64,000 nucleotides of DNA from Yoonia tamlensis. Its GTDB lineage: Bacteria > Pseudomonadota > Alphaproteobacteria > Rhodobacterales > Rhodobacteraceae. Under the pieces are notes generated by a model, which did not search any database, was not told the origin of the DNA, and was given only the letters and a program-made list of their open reading frames with translations. A program made the position numbers and the translations under genes. Below are positions 1-9,755 of the stretch, piece after piece; the first letter of the stretch is position 1, and every line of letters starts with the position of its first letter. The stretch covers positions 1,824,097 through 1,888,096 of the forward strand of contig NZ_FOYP01000001.1 of the NCBI RefSeq assembly GCF_900115105.1, in the 5' to 3' direction.

Positions 1-886
1 CGGTCTGCTCGTCGCGGATGGCGCCGGCATAGGGCACCCAAATTGCGGGGCGGCCAATGATGCTGACATCGGCAACAGTGGACGCGCCCGAGCGCGAAAT
101 CACCAGCTGCGCTTGGGCCATGCGGTCAGGTACATCTGCAAAAAACGTCTGCACATCGGCGCTGATAACCTCATCCGCGTAATATTTCGTAACCCGGTCA
201 AGATCTTCGGGACGGGCCTGATGGCTGACGCGCACATTGCGGCGGATATGTTCGGGCAGTGCCGAAATCGCTGGCGGCACACAATCGGACATGATCCGCG
301 CGCCCTGACTGCCGCCCAGCACGACAACCGACATCGGGTAATCGCCCGGCGGGATATAGGGCGCGCCTGCGCGTTCCAGCACGGCCGCACGCACGGGGTT
401 GCCGGTGTGTTCGCCTGTCACGCCCTTGGGCAGGGCCGTGGGCCAGGTACCGCAAGCGACCTTGTTCACCCTCTTGGCAAACAACTGGTTCACGCGGCCC
501 AAAACGCCATTTTGTTCATGGATCATCCGCGGCACGCGCAAGGCCCATGCCGCCGCCATCGCCGGAATCGCAGGGTAGCCGCCAAAGCCCACAACCACCG
601 CAGGCCTATCAAACAGCATCCGCCATTTTGCAGCGGCAATGCCCCCCAGAATGCGAAACGGCACGGCAAGCTTTGCCAGAATGCCGCCGCGCGCGAATGT
701 GGCGCTGCCGACAACGTTGACTTCGACCGCGTCAGGAAATCCGCCCGCGTATCGTGCGCCGCGCGCGTCCGTGGACAGGCGCACGCGCCAGCCCTTTTGC
801 AACATTGCCTCGGCCAGCGCCTGTGCGGGAAACATATGTCCGCCCGTGCCGCCCGCCGCAATAATCATCAGTGGAGATGCTGTCAT
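1..886 (-). CDS. murG: MurG, UDP-GlcNAc transferase of lipid II synthesis (3' end outside window)
   Basis: Adds N-acetylglucosamine to lipid I at the inner face of the membrane, giving lipid II for peptidoglycan. The N-terminus shows the glycine-rich loop GGTGGH at residues 12-17 that is typical of MurG (GT28). About 295 codons lie in the window; the family is near 360 residues, so the last fifth is cut off by the window edge. The start is fixed by an ATGA overlap with the ftsW stop (883-886), which indicates translational coupling. It is the last visible gene of a murD-ftsW-murG series. A long open frame on the opposite strand here is only a shadow. Confidence 0.93.
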   Translation of the reverse strand, partial: MTASPLMIIAAGGTGGHMFPAQALAEAMLQKGWRVRLSTDARGARYAGGFPDAVEVNVVGSATFARGGILAKLAVPFRILGGIAAAKWRMLFDRPAVVVGFGGYPAIPAMAAAWALRVPRMIHEQNGVLGRVNQLFAKRVNKVACGTWPTALPKGVTGEHTGNPVRAAVLERAGAPYIPPGDYPMSVVVLGGSQGARIMSDCVPPAISALPEHIRRNVRVSHQARPEDLDRVTKYYADEVISADVQTFFADVPDRMAQAQLVISRSGASTVADVSIIGRPAIWVPYAGAIRDEQT

Positions 887-2052
887 CTATCTGCCCTACG
901 CCGCAAAATATCTTCCATCTCGCCTTGCGGGCGCGCGCGGGTAAATGCAAGCAACATTCCGACCGTAATCCCCCCCGCAATCAGCGATGATCCGCCATAA
1001 GATACAAACGGCAGGGTCATGCCCTTGGCTGGCAGCAACCGCACGGCCACGCCCATGTTGATCATCGCCTGCACACCGAACACGCAGGCCAGACCCGTAC
1101 CGGCAAGCCGGATAAACGGGTCGCGTTCTTTCATCAGGCGCAAAAGCGACCGCACGACGATGATGCTATAAAGCGCGATAATCACAAGCACGCAGATCAG
1201 CCCGTATTCTTCGGCGGCCACGGCAATAATGAAATCCGTATGGGCATCGGGGAGCGACCATTTCACTTGGCCCTCGCCAACGCCGACGCCAAAAAACCCG
1301 CCTTCGCGGATGGCATTGGTGGCATAGCCAAGCTGTGTTGTCGGGTCCAGGTCAGCCGACAGAAAACCGTCAATGCGGCGGGCAAAATGTTCCGAACCGT
1401 TATAGGCGACCATCCCCCCAAGGATCACCAATCCGGCCAGCATCAACAGCAACAGCATCGGCGCCCCAGCCACAAAATACATCACCCCCCATGAAAACAG
1501 GATCAGGCAGGCCTGACCAAAGTCGGGCTGCATCGCCAGCAAAAGGACAATGACAATCGTCAGGACAAAAGAATACAGCTTGCCCGGCGGTGCGCCCAAC
1601 TGCTGCGACGCGGCCAGCAGCCACGCGGACATGACGATAAAGCCGGGTTTGAGAAATTCGGAAGGTTGCACCGACACAAAGCCAAGCGAAAACCAGCGGG
1701 TCGCGCCTTTGCCAAAATCCGTCCCGAAGACAGGCAGCATAACCAATGCCGCAAATGCGCCCATAAACCCGAGAACCGCCAAACGACGCGCCATTGTCGG
1801 TGACATCATCGACACGACAAACATGACAAACATCGCCGCGCCGCCAAATATCGCCTGACGGGTGACATAATGGAACGGGTCAAGCCCGTTTTTGGCAGCC
1901 AATGGCGGCGAAGACGCAAGGCCGAGCAGCAATCCGATCCCGAACAGCACCAGAATGCAAGACAAGGTCCACTTGTCAATTGTCCGCCACCACCGTGGGA
2001 TCACAGGGTCGCCGGATTGCACCGGAACCGCACCATAGACCATTTCCGTCAT
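883..2052 (-). CDS. ftsW: FtsW, SEDS-family lipid II polymerase of the divisome
   Basis: Polytopic membrane protein of 389 residues, the usual FtsW length, acting with a class B PBP to polymerise septal peptidoglycan. After a charged N-terminus there are about ten hydrophobic segments. The SEDS signature region ([14 protein letters not shown]) sits near residues 343-356, close to the C-terminus. It lies directly upstream of murG and overlaps it by 4 nt. In many relatives murD would be the adjacent gene; here a flavoprotein gene on the other strand separates them. RodA is the alternative, but the mur context favours FtsW. Confidence 0.95.
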   Translation of the reverse strand: MTEMVYGAVPVQSGDPVIPRWWRTIDKWTLSCILVLFGIGLLLGLASSPPLAAKNGLDPFHYVTRQAIFGGAAMFVMFVVSMMSPTMARRLAVLGFMGAFAALVMLPVFGTDFGKGATRWFSLGFVSVQPSEFLKPGFIVMSAWLLAASQQLGAPPGKLYSFVLTIVIVLLLAMQPDFGQACLILFSWGVMYFVAGAPMLLLLMLAGLVILGGMVAYNGSEHFARRIDGFLSADLDPTTQLGYATNAIREGGFFGVGVGEGQVKWSLPDAHTDFIIAVAAEEYGLICVLVIIALYSIIVVRSLLRLMKERDPFIRLAGTGLACVFGVQAMINMGVAVRLLPAKGMTLPFVSYGGSSLIAGGITVGMLLAFTRARPQGEMEDILRRRADR

Positions 2053-2170
2053 GGATCACCGCCTTATTGCCTCAACCGCCCGTTTTCCGGGTCTCGCTAC
2101 AGCATAGCCAGCAATTGCGTGTGATTCTACTGAAAATTACGCAGGCCACAAATGGCCGGACGCACCGGAC

Positions 2171-2188
2171 CAAATTTCGCGAAATTTG
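2171..2188. repeat. AT-rich perfect palindrome with central CGCG
   Basis: Perfect 18-bp inverted repeat (CAAATTTCG and its complement) in the gap between the divergent ftsW and flavoprotein genes. A related palindrome with the same centre occurs at 35204-35225. It could be a protein-binding site in the divergent promoter region or a dispersed palindromic repeat. Confidence 0.55.
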
Positions 2189-2227
2189 ATCGCGCTTGCA
2201 TGGTGCGCCGATCCAAGGCACATGCAA

Positions 2228-3406
2228 ATGATGAATATCAACACTTTGATCATTGGTGCAGGTGCCGCTGGCATGATGTGTGCCGCCCATGCCGGGCCTG
2301 GCACTTTGGTGGTCGATCACGCCAAAGCGGCAGGCGAAAAGATCCGCATTTCGGGCGGCGGACGCTGCAATTTCACAAACATGCATGCAAGCGCGGCCAA
2401 TTTCATCAGCCGCAACCCGCATTTCTGCAAATCCGCGCTCAAACGCTATACGCAGTGGGATTTCATCGCGCTGGTCGATGCCTACCGGATTGCGTGGCAC
2501 GAGAAAACGCTGGGGCAGCTGTTTTGTGATGACACCGCAAAGGACATTGTGGCGATGCTGCGCGCCGAGATGGACAAGGCGCGCGCGCAGCTTTGGCTGC
2601 AAACATCCGTCGGCGCGTTGCACCATGACGGGACGCATTTTCATGTGCAGCTGATCCGTGACGGGCAGATGACACAGGTGGTTGCAAAAAACCTTGTGGT
2701 CGCTTGCGGCGGCAAATCCATCCCCAAGATGGGCGCAACGGGGCTTGCCTATCAGATCGCCGCGCAATTTTCAGTACCGGTGGTTGAAACGCGTGCAGGG
2801 CTTGTGCCGTTTACCTTTGGCGAAGACCGTTTCAAACCGCTTGCCGGCGTTGCACTGCCTTCGCGGATCAGCGCCGATGGGCCAGCATTCGACGAGGCAC
2901 TTTTGTTCACGCACCGCGGGCTTTCGGGCCCCGCAATCCTGCAGGCGTCATCCTATTGGCAACCGGGCAATTCCATCTGTGTCAATCTCGACCCGCACGG
3001 CGGGTTGCTGGCATTTCTCAAAGAGCAAAGACAGGCGCAAGGGCGCAAGGCCCTGACTACGGTGATGGGGCAATATCTGCCCGCGCGGTTGGTCGACTAT
3101 CTGTCGGCAGAGCTGCAACTGGCCGGCAATATCGCCGATCAAAGCGACGCGCGACTGCAAGACATCAGCGAAGGGATCTGCCGCTGGATCCTGCCCCCGA
3201 CAGGCACCGAAGGCTACCGCACAGCCGAGGTTACATTGGGCGGGATCGACACCGATGCGCTATCGTCACGGACAATGGGCGTAAAATCTTTGCCCGGGCT
3301 CTATTTTATTGGCGAAGCTGTAGATGTGACGGGCTGGCTTGGCGGCTATAATTTTCAATGGGCATGGTCGTCAGGCTGGGCCGCCGGTCAGGCAATTGCA
3401 GCGTAG
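2228..3406 (+). CDS. BaiN/HI0933-family NAD(P)/FAD-dependent oxidoreductase
   Basis: Flavoprotein of about 392 residues. The N-terminal dinucleotide-binding motif GAGAAG follows a short beta strand, the family signature GGGRCNFTN comes about 40 residues later, and the C-terminus carries the second FAD-contact region (GLYFIGEAVDVTGWLGGYNFQWAWSSG is the typical pattern, read in pieces). Members are widespread but their physiological substrate is mostly unknown. The frame is open further upstream, but an AAGG element at 2215-2218 and the position of the FAD motif favour ATG 2228, with 2222 and 2231 as alternatives. It is transcribed against the mur genes, and its stop lies inside the palindrome at 3403-3428. 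Confidence 0.85.
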   Translation: MMNINTLIIGAGAAGMMCAAHAGPGTLVVDHAKAAGEKIRISGGGRCNFTNMHASAANFISRNPHFCKSALKRYTQWDFIALVDAYRIAWHEKTLGQLFCDDTAKDIVAMLRAEMDKARAQLWLQTSVGALHHDGTHFHVQLIRDGQMTQVVAKNLVVACGGKSIPKMGATGLAYQIAAQFSVPVVETRAGLVPFTFGEDRFKPLAGVALPSRISADGPAFDEALLFTHRGLSGPAILQASSYWQPGNSICVNLDPHGGLLAFLKEQRQAQGRKALTTVMGQYLPARLVDYLSAELQLAGNIADQSDARLQDISEGICRWILPPTGTEGYRTAEVTLGGIDTDALSSRTMGVKSLPGLYFIGEAVDVTGWLGGYNFQWAWSSGWAAGQAIAA

Positions 3407-3428
3407 GGTGGATCAAGATCCACCTTAC
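3403..3428. repeat. 26-bp near-perfect palindrome spanning two convergent stop codons
   Basis: Arms GTAGGGTGGATC and GATCCACCTTAC flank a two-base centre, with one G-T mismatch between arms. The flavoprotein stop TAG (3404-3406) and the murD stop (3425-3427) are both inside the element, so it can act as a two-way transcription terminator. The same core recurs at 14291-14361 and as a half copy near 11507-11517. Confidence 0.7.
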
Positions 3429-4822
3429 ATTGTTTCAGCTTCTACACAGGCGATAAAATCGTCGCCGCGTCGTTCAAAACTGTCATATTGGTCAAATGAC
3501 GCTGCCGCCGGTGCCAACAGCACCACATCTCCCGGCAGGGCATCTTTGGCAGCTTGTGCCACAGCCGCTGCCATTGTGCCGCAAATCGCGGCGTCGACGC
3601 CATCCAGCTGGCGTGCGAATTCGGTTGCTTCGCGGCCGATCACATAGGCTTTGGCAACATTGCCCAAATGCGGGATCACCGCGTCCAGACCGCCTTCTTT
3701 TTGCAGCCCGCCGCAGATCCACCGGATGTTGGTAAAGGCCTGCAACGCCTTGGAAGCGCTATCGACGTTGGTCGCCTTGCTGTCATTCACATAGCGCACG
3801 CCGTTATGTTCCTTGATCAGCTGCGAGCGATGCGGCAGCCCCGGATATGAGCGCATCGCGGCCTCGATCCCCTTCGGGCCAAGCCCGAGACTGCGGCAGA
3901 CCGCATAGGCCGCACAAGCATTCTGGTGATTATGCGCACCCGGAAGCCCCGCAATTTCGCGCAGGTCAATTGACCCGACCTGCCGGCCCTTGCGGACCTC
4001 GCTTAGAAAACCTTTGCGGGCAAACACGCACCAGCCTTGCGACAGTTTGCGCCCCGATGAAATCCGGATTACGCGGTCGTCGTTTGCACCTTCGCCCAAT
4101 TGGTTGGCAAGATAGCAGCCTTCCGGCTCGTCCACGCCGATAATCGCGCGGTCCGGCCCGCCTTCGGCAAACAGGCGCCGCTTGGCCGCGAAATAGCCGC
4201 CCAAACCGGCATGCCGGTCGAGATGATCAGGCGAAAGATTGGTAAACACCGCGATATCAGGGGTAAGCGCGCGCGCAAGATCGGTTTGATAGGACGACAG
4301 TTCAAGCACAACAATTTCGCCGTCATGGGCAGGGTCGATATCAAGCACGCCGCGCCCGATATTGCCCGCCAATTGCGCCGGACGCCCGTTTTCCACCAGA
4401 ATGTGATGGATCAGCGCCGATGTCGTCGACTTTCCGTTTGATCCCGTCACCGCCACAATCCACGGGGCGACATCAAAACCGTCCCATTCTGGTGTCGCAA
4501 AGGACTGGAAGAACAGGCCGATGTCATTGTCGACACTAACGCCCGCATCCCATGCGGCCGCGATCACAGGATTGGGACGCGGGTAAAGATGCGGAATGCC
4601 GGGGCTGACGACCAGCTTGGCAACGCCGTCGAATGCGCCTGCTTTGGTCAGATCGCGGATTTCAAACCCATCTTGCGCCGCCAGATCGCGCGCTGGCACG
4701 CTATCGTCCCAAACAACAACATCTGCGCCGCCTGCGCGCAATGCCGCAGCGGTTGCGCGGCCGGATCGCCCCAAGCCGAGCACGGCAACTGATTGGCCCA
4801 CATAGCCCTGAACTGGAATCAT
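3425..4822 (-). CDS. murD: MurD, UDP-MurNAc-L-alanine:D-glutamate ligase
   Basis: Cytoplasmic ATP-dependent ligase adding D-glutamate to UDP-MurNAc-L-alanine. The protein is 465 residues. An N-terminal Rossmann-like motif (VLGLGRSG) is followed by the Mur ligase ATP loop GSNGKST at residues 127-133, with central and C-terminal Mur ligase domains behind it. The open frame extends another 78 codons upstream, but that extension is not MurD-like. The start at 4822 is supported by the motif [18 protein letters not shown] and an AGGCAAGG ribosome site. The gene ends inside the palindrome at 3403-3428. Confidence 0.94.
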   Translation of the reverse strand: MIPVQGYVGQSVAVLGLGRSGRATAAALRAGGADVVVWDDSVPARDLAAQDGFEIRDLTKAGAFDGVAKLVVSPGIPHLYPRPNPVIAAAWDAGVSVDNDIGLFFQSFATPEWDGFDVAPWIVAVTGSNGKSTTSALIHHILVENGRPAQLAGNIGRGVLDIDPAHDGEIVVLELSSYQTDLARALTPDIAVFTNLSPDHLDRHAGLGGYFAAKRRLFAEGGPDRAIIGVDEPEGCYLANQLGEGANDDRVIRISSGRKLSQGWCVFARKGFLSEVRKGRQVGSIDLREIAGLPGAHNHQNACAAYAVCRSLGLGPKGIEAAMRSYPGLPHRSQLIKEHNGVRYVNDSKATNVDSASKALQAFTNIRWICGGLQKEGGLDAVIPHLGNVAKAYVIGREATEFARQLDGVDAAICGTMAAAVAQAAKDALPGDVVLLAPAAASFDQYDSFERRGDDFIACVEAETM

Positions 4823-4946
4823 CCTTGCCTCTTTCAATATGCGCCCCGACTTTGCCCTGCTTGGCGGCGCAGGTGCAAGGGATCGCTGCATTTTCCAACC
4901 CCTTATCCGGTTTATGCGAGCGCTTGCAATTCCCGCCGTCCGCGCA

Positions 4947-5954
4947 TCATTGCAAGCCTGCGTCAAGCGTGGCCAGATCGCCGGTTTCACTGATCTGGCG
5001 CAACAGGCGAATAGCGCTCGGCGAAGTCGCGGCGACCATATGGCCCAAGTGCGCAAGCGAACTCATCTGGGTCAAATCAATGATCACAACATCCAGATCC
5101 GCAATTGCATCCGATTCCGCCAACTGCCCCAGCTTTGTGCGCCCCCCAACCAAAAGCGACGACATACCAAGTGCCTGATCGGCACTATTTGTCAGCATGA
5201 TATAGGGGTTGCGGCGCGCGCCGATCGTTGCAACCTGCCTGCGGAAAATATCCGGATCAATGTCGGGCGAAAACAGCACAACTGTGCCGATATCATCCAA
5301 AACAGACGTTTTTCCGGCAATTGCCAGCTGGCGCATGGTTTCCATGATCAATTGCGATCCCAATGAATGCGCAATAATTGTGATCGACTTGTTGGAAAAA
5401 CGCGAGATGTCAGCCAACAGACCGGCCAGATCGTCACGGGCAAAAAGCACGCTATCGCGGTCATACACATAGCCCGCAGGCACCCCTGCAGATGCCCAAG
5501 AAAACACAGCCGTCGTATTTTCAAACCCGAAATCATGGCTCATCTGTGCAAAGCGGAACACCGCCTCGGTGGTCGTGGTATTGTAGCCGTGGACATAAAT
5601 AAGGATCTCGTCGCCCGGACCTGCGTCAAGTGCTGCAATAAATGTGTCACGGTCCTGCGGCGTGTATCGGGGCATCGTAAAGCCCCGCGACGGGTCATAA
5701 ATATTCTCGATTTCGCCAATCACATGATCGGGCGGAATGGCCACTGCAATCTGCGCGAATGCTGCGGCTTCGGGGCGATCATCATATGTGATGTCTCCGG
5801 TCGGCGATACACGCTGCTGCGTTGCGACAAAAACCGTCTGCAATGTCGCGCCCGGTTCTGCGGGAGATACGGTAATTGTATAGGGACGCGCGCAGGCGCC
5901 AAGCGCCAGCAAACAGACCGCGACGCGCCAAATGCGCGGAATGCGTTTAATCAA
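4947..5954 (-). CDS. Secreted lipoprotein alpha/beta hydrolase (DUF900-type)
   Basis: Predicted lipoprotein of 335 residues with an alpha/beta hydrolase fold. A TTG start at 5954 gives a compact signal sequence ending in LALGAC, with the lipidation cysteine at residue 21. HGYN (122-125) looks like the oxyanion loop, AHSLGS carries the nucleophile Ser197, and acidic and histidine candidates follow (SPDID, HLGHM). This matches the DUF900 esterase-like family, whose substrates are unknown. The longer open frame to 6059 would have no signal peptide. The TTG start overlaps the end of the upstream DUF4389 gene by 8 nt, suggesting co-translation. Confidence 0.8.
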   Translation of the reverse strand: MIKRIPRIWRVAVCLLALGACARPYTITVSPAEPGATLQTVFVATQQRVSPTGDITYDDRPEAAAFAQIAVAIPPDHVIGEIENIYDPSRGFTMPRYTPQDRDTFIAALDAGPGDEILIYVHGYNTTTTEAVFRFAQMSHDFGFENTTAVFSWASAGVPAGYVYDRDSVLFARDDLAGLLADISRFSNKSITIIAHSLGSQLIMETMRQLAIAGKTSVLDDIGTVVLFSPDIDPDIFRRQVATIGARRNPYIMLTNSADQALGMSSLLVGGRTKLGQLAESDAIADLDVVIIDLTQMSSLAHLGHMVAATSPSAIRLLRQISETGDLATLDAGLQ

Positions 5955-6225
5955 GTTCGGTCCACGGCCATGGTTTGACTTCGCTTGCGGCCACCTGATA
6001 GCGCGCGGCCTTGGCCATCCAGACACCCATTGTTGTGCCGATTTCGGCCAATTGTTCATTGGGTTCGCGTTTTTTCACCAGCATGATGACAAACTGCCCG
6101 ACGGTCAGCAGGCCCAGCAGTGAGCTTGCCATGCTCATCATCACAGCGATGATCACCATATGCACAAGGCGCAGCCACATGCTTTCGAAATCGGATTCGG
6201 CTTGTGTGTTGTTTTCTTCGGACAT
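5947..6225 (-). CDS. DUF4389 small membrane protein
   Basis: Protein of 92 residues with a hydrophilic N-terminus, a hydrophobic stretch of about 40 residues likely forming two membrane helices, and a C-terminal PNEQLAEIG ... KPWPW segment. That pattern is typical of DUF4389 proteins. Function is unknown. It overlaps the downstream lipoprotein gene and starts 9 nt after the end of the oxidoreductase gene reading the other way along the same strand, so the three genes may form one transcript. Confidence 0.78.
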   Translation of the reverse strand: MSEENNTQAESDFESMWLRLVHMVIIAVMMSMASSLLGLLTVGQFVIMLVKKREPNEQLAEIGTTMGVWMAKAARYQVAASEVKPWPWTELD

Positions 6226-6234
6226 GCCGATCTC

Positions 6235-7203
6235 CTACTTGTTGCCGGCGGCAAAAACCATATCCATCATCTTTTGCGTTCCGCGCGAAAATTCAAGGGG
6301 GCACGGGTATTTCGCGCCAGATTCGACGCAATTGCCAAAGTTTTCAACCTGCTGCACATAATGATTAACAGCCGGAAACCTTTCAATGGTCACAGTGCCA
6401 GCCGTGGTTTCCAGTCGTAGGCTTGCCTGATCAAACACGCCCGCATTGAACGGGCAGGTCATTTGCAGCAGGCCCTTTTCGCCGTGGAATACAACTTGTT
6501 GGCGGTTAAACAGCCGCATGGAAACAATTGCCGCATATGTGAATTCCGGGAAATCTGCGGCCACTTGCGCAAAGACATCGACATCGTTCTCAAGCCGGAG
6601 ATTGGCATAGGGCACCGCCAAAGGTTCTGCGCCTGTGACAAAGCGGGCCGCGCCAAACGTATAAACGCCAATATCACGCAGACCGCCGCCGCCCGCGTTG
6701 GCCTGATTGCGAATGTTACCCGCATCGTCATTGTAATAGGAAAACACCGCATCCACATGGCGCAGCGCACCAATCGCGCCGCCTTGTACCAATTCACGCG
6801 CGCGTTGGAATTGCGGGTGATGCACGATCATGAACGCCTCGGCGGCCAGTTTGCCCGATTTGTCGCGGGCCGCAATCAGCGCATCAAAATCGGCATCCGA
6901 CAGCGCAATCGGTTTTTCGCAAAGCACATGCTTTCCCGCTTGCAGCGCCTTGATCGTCCATTCCACATGGAGATGGTTGGGAAGCGGGATATAGACCGCA
7001 TCGATCGCAGGGTCCGCCAGCAGGGCGTCATAGCTGTCATGCACCTTTAGCCCCGGTGCAAAGGCCTGAAACGGCACAGCCTTGGCCGGATTAGACGTGG
7101 CAAGCGCTGCCAATTCGGCCCCGCGCGCAGCATGGATCGCAGGCGCCATATGGTTGAGCGCGAAATTTGCAGCGCCCAAAACGCCCCAACGCAGTGAAGT
7201 CAT
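6235..7203 (-). CDS. Gfo/Idh/MocA-family oxidoreductase
   Basis: NAD(P)-dependent sugar or polyol dehydrogenase type, 322 residues. The N-terminal Rossmann motif is RWGVLGAANFA, and the family signature CEKPIAL appears about 90 residues in, where the lysine is catalytic in characterised members. The C-terminal dehydrogenase domain follows. The start at 7203 has a GGGAGAG ribosome site; the longer frame to 7275 runs into the rpoH terminator. The substrate cannot be told from sequence. It lies directly behind rpoH but is separated from it by a clear terminator. Confidence 0.85.
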   Translation of the reverse strand: MTSLRWGVLGAANFALNHMAPAIHAARGAELAALATSNPAKAVPFQAFAPGLKVHDSYDALLADPAIDAVYIPLPNHLHVEWTIKALQAGKHVLCEKPIALSDADFDALIAARDKSGKLAAEAFMIVHHPQFQRARELVQGGAIGALRHVDAVFSYYNDDAGNIRNQANAGGGGLRDIGVYTFGAARFVTGAEPLAVPYANLRLENDVDVFAQVAADFPEFTYAAIVSMRLFNRQQVVFHGEKGLLQMTCPFNAGVFDQASLRLETTAGTVTIERFPAVNHYVQQVENFGNCVESGAKYPCPLEFSRGTQKMMDMVFAAGNK

Positions 7204-7272
7204 TTTTGTCTCTCCCGATTTTGGCGCGATGTTAGCGCTAAAAATGCGCAAAGGGAAATAGGCAGAAACCCC

Positions 7273-7307
7273 CAAAACAAAAAACCCGCCAGAACAATCC
7301 GGCGGGT
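7273..7307 (-). terminator. Rho-independent terminator of rpoH
   Basis: On the minus strand a 7-bp stem (ACCCGCC with GGCGGGT) around a 10-nt loop is followed by a T-rich run. It sits 26 bases past the rpoH stop. Confidence 0.85.
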
Positions 7308-7332
7308 CAGAGGTGTTTTTTGTGCAGTGGTT

Positions 7333-8232
7333 TTAATCCGCTGGCACCAGCATGCCCTTTTCCTTGGCAAGCTCTTGCATCTTTTCTTGCAGCTTTTCAA
7401 AGGCGCGCACTTCGATTTGACGAATACGTTCGCGGCTGACGTCATACTGGCTGCTCAGATCTTCAAGCGTGACAGTTTCGTCCGACAGTCGGCGCTGAAC
7501 GAGAATATCTTTTTCGCGCTCGTTCAGCACGTCCATTGCCTGAGCCAAAAGCGCACGGCGCACGTCCAATTCATCGTGTTCTTCGTAATCGCCAGCGGTG
7601 TTCGCGCTCTCGTCCTCAAGCCAATCCTGCCATTGCATGGTGCCTTCGCCGTCAGAACCAACCTGCGCATTCAGTGACGCATCCCCGCCCGACATGCGGC
7701 GGTTCATCGAAATCACTTCATCTTCGGTCACGCCAAGATCGGTCGCAATGCGGGCCACGTTTTCAGGACGCAAATCACCCTCTTCAAGCGCTCCAATCCG
7801 ATTCTTGGCCTTGCGCAGGTTGAAAAACAGCTTTTTTTGCGCCGATGTCGTGCCAAGTTTAACAAGCGACCACGACCGCAGGATGTATTCCTGGATCGAC
7901 GCGCGGATCCACCACATCGCATAGGTCGCCAAACGGAAACCTTTTTCCGGATCAAAGCGTTTGACCGCCTGCATCAGGCCGACGTTGGCCTCGGAAATGA
8001 CTTCGGCTTGGGGCAAGCCATAGCCACGGTAGCCCATCGCGATTTTCGCGGCCAGTCGCAGGTGCGATGTGACCATCTTATGCGCGGCTTCGGTGTCTTC
8101 GTGATCGACCCAGCGTTTGGCCAGCATATATTCTTCCTCAGGCTCCAGCATCGGGAACTTGCGGATTTCTTGCATATAACGGTTCAGCCCGCCCTCTGGG
8201 GTTGGTGCTGGTAAATTCTTATAGTTGCTCAC
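7333..8232 (-). CDS. rpoH: RpoH, heat-shock sigma factor (sigma-32)
   Basis: Sigma-70 family factor of 299 residues that directs RNA polymerase to heat-shock promoters. Region 2 includes ANVGLMQAVKRFDPEKGFR and the tryptophan-rich melting motif TYAMWWIRASIQEYIL. The following QKKLFFNLRKAKNRI is the RpoH box that distinguishes it from the housekeeping factor. The C-terminal helix-turn-helix is [16 protein letters not shown]. Length fits RpoH. A CTTGAAA and CCATAT promoter pair upstream suggests that it activates its own transcription. Alphaproteobacteria often have two RpoH copies; only one is in this window. Confidence 0.96.
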   Translation of the reverse strand: MSNYKNLPAPTPEGGLNRYMQEIRKFPMLEPEEEYMLAKRWVDHEDTEAAHKMVTSHLRLAAKIAMGYRGYGLPQAEVISEANVGLMQAVKRFDPEKGFRLATYAMWWIRASIQEYILRSWSLVKLGTTSAQKKLFFNLRKAKNRIGALEEGDLRPENVARIATDLGVTEDEVISMNRRMSGGDASLNAQVGSDGEGTMQWQDWLEDESANTAGDYEEHDELDVRRALLAQAMDVLNEREKDILVQRRLSDETVTLEDLSSQYDVSRERIRQIEVRAFEKLQEKMQELAKEKGMLVPAD

Positions 8233-8267
8233 TGTCGTGCCCTCCTATGTTTAAAGGCTTAACATGG

Positions 8268-8296
8268 ATATGGTAACGCTATCAAATCGTTTCAAG
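8268..8296 (-). promoter_or_regulatory. Heat-shock-type promoter of rpoH
   Basis: On the minus strand CTTGAAA (8290-8296) and CCATAT (8268-8273) are separated by 16 bases, close to the sigma-32 consensus. The predicted start of transcription is about 8260, some 28 bases before the rpoH ATG. Confidence 0.5.
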
Positions 8297-8354
8297 ACGC
8301 GATATTGATTTTCTGTTAAGACAATATGAACCGAGCAGTTCAGTTATGCGAGGG

Positions 8355-8379
8355 GAAAACATGTGCGTTCACGCACATG
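8355..8379 (-). terminator. Terminator downstream of rluD
   Basis: Minus-strand hairpin with arms CATGTGCG and CGCACATG and a TGAA loop, followed by four T residues. It lies 13 bases past the rluD stop. Confidence 0.6.
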
Positions 8380-8391
8380 GGAACGCATGTT

Positions 8392-9420
8392 TCAGCCCTG
8401 ATAACCCAAATCCGCCAAAAGTGCGCGCATATCAGCGGGCAAAGCGGCCTCGAACTCCATAAACTCTTCGGTCACCGGATGTACAAAGCCCAAAGTCGCC
8501 GCATGTAGCGCCTGCCGCGAAAACGCGGCAACGGCATCAACGCCCGCCTCACCGACTGCCTTTGGCGACAGTTTGCGCCGCCCGCCATAGACCGGATCAC
8601 CGATCAACGCATGGCCACAATGCGCCATATGCACCCTGATCTGATGGGTGCGCCCCGTTTCGAGCCAGCATTCGATCAGCGCCGCACAGGGCGGCATGCC
8701 CAAAGGCTGCAAGATCCGCGACCGCGTGACCGCATGACGGCCAGTAGTAAAGGACACCGCTTGCCGCTGCCGGTCGGTTTTATGGCGCCCCAAAAACGTC
8801 TGCACCTTCAAAATATTGCCCGGCTCGAACGAGGTGCCTTTGATGCCGCGCAGGCGCGGATCATTGGCGTCAGGCACCCCGTAACAAATCGCCAGATAGC
8901 GCCGTTCAACCGTGTGGGTCGCAAATTGCGCGGCCAGATGATGGTGCGCACGGTCCGATTTCGCCGCGACCAACAGACCTGTGGTTTCCTTGTCAATCCG
9001 GTGCACAACGCCGGGGCGTTTCATACCGCCAACGCCCGACAGGCTATCGCCGCAATGATGGATCAGCGCATTGACCAACGTGCCGCCCGGCGTACCGGGG
9101 GCGGGATGCACAACCATACCGCTGGGCTTATTGACGACAATCAGGTCATCATCCTCATAAACCACCTCAAGCGCGATTTCCTCGCCAACGATATGGCTTT
9201 CTTGGGCGATTTCGACTGTCACATCGACCTGCGCGCCCTCGAGCACGCGGTGACGCGGGTCCGTAATGACAACGCCATCTACGGTGACCGCACCCTCTGC
9301 GATCAATTTTGCCAAACGCGACCGGCTAAGCGACGCATCTTCGGGCACGTCCCGGCCCAACGCCTTGTCCAAACGCGGCGGCGGGGCCGGTTGGATCACA
9401 AAGGAAATCACATCAGACAT
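8392..9420 (-). CDS. rluD: RluA/RluD-family 23S rRNA pseudouridine synthase
   Basis: Protein of 342 residues that converts specific uridines of 23S rRNA to pseudouridine. The N-terminal S4-like RNA-binding domain covers roughly residues 15-75 (SRSRLAKLIAEGAVTVDG). The catalytic motif HRIDKETTGLLV, with the conserved aspartate, lies near residue 145, and the C-terminal motif TGRTHQIRVHMAHCGH is typical of the family. The S4 domain and length suggest RluD rather than RluA, but exact target sites are not visible. It is followed by its own terminator and then rpoH on the same strand. Confidence 0.88.
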   Translation of the reverse strand: MSDVISFVIQPAPPPRLDKALGRDVPEDASLSRSRLAKLIAEGAVTVDGVVITDPRHRVLEGAQVDVTVEIAQESHIVGEEIALEVVYEDDDLIVVNKPSGMVVHPAPGTPGGTLVNALIHHCGDSLSGVGGMKRPGVVHRIDKETTGLLVAAKSDRAHHHLAAQFATHTVERRYLAICYGVPDANDPRLRGIKGTSFEPGNILKVQTFLGRHKTDRQRQAVSFTTGRHAVTRSRILQPLGMPPCAALIECWLETGRTHQIRVHMAHCGHALIGDPVYGGRRKLSPKAVGEAGVDAVAAFSRQALHAATLGFVHPVTEEFMEFEAALPADMRALLADLGYQG

Positions 9421-9755
9421 AGAAAATCAGTTCTCACATACGAAAATGGACGCCAAAGATGCTGGTGGCCTGGCTTTCGGGGTTTGCGGGATTGCCCAAC
9501 AAATAGCAAGTGTGCTGGACGGCGTTAAATGTAGACCAGCAAGCATCCAAAGAAGCGACGCTCGTTTTCCGGTGCAATGGACAGGCAGTGGCCTGCTAAA
9601 CAGTCGCCTAGCGCAGTGCAGGTAGTCATGGCTTGATCACAGCGGCATGCGACTGGCGATCACGGCGCGGGACATCAAAAACACCGCCGATAGCCGCTCC
9701 GCGGGACAAAGCGACTTTGGTTCAGTTTCGTTTTTCCTGCGAAACGGCTTTCTAC
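9421..9755. other. Intergenic stretch without recognisable genes
   Basis: About 335 bases upstream of rluD. Both strands were read; only short open frames without ribosome sites or plausible codon use were seen, and no RNA gene was recognised. Confidence 0.5.

Noticed and set aside
113-1000. 295-codon open frame on the plus strand
   Set aside because: It lies opposite murG and ftsW, whose motifs are clear; the high-GC codon pattern opens the shadow frame.
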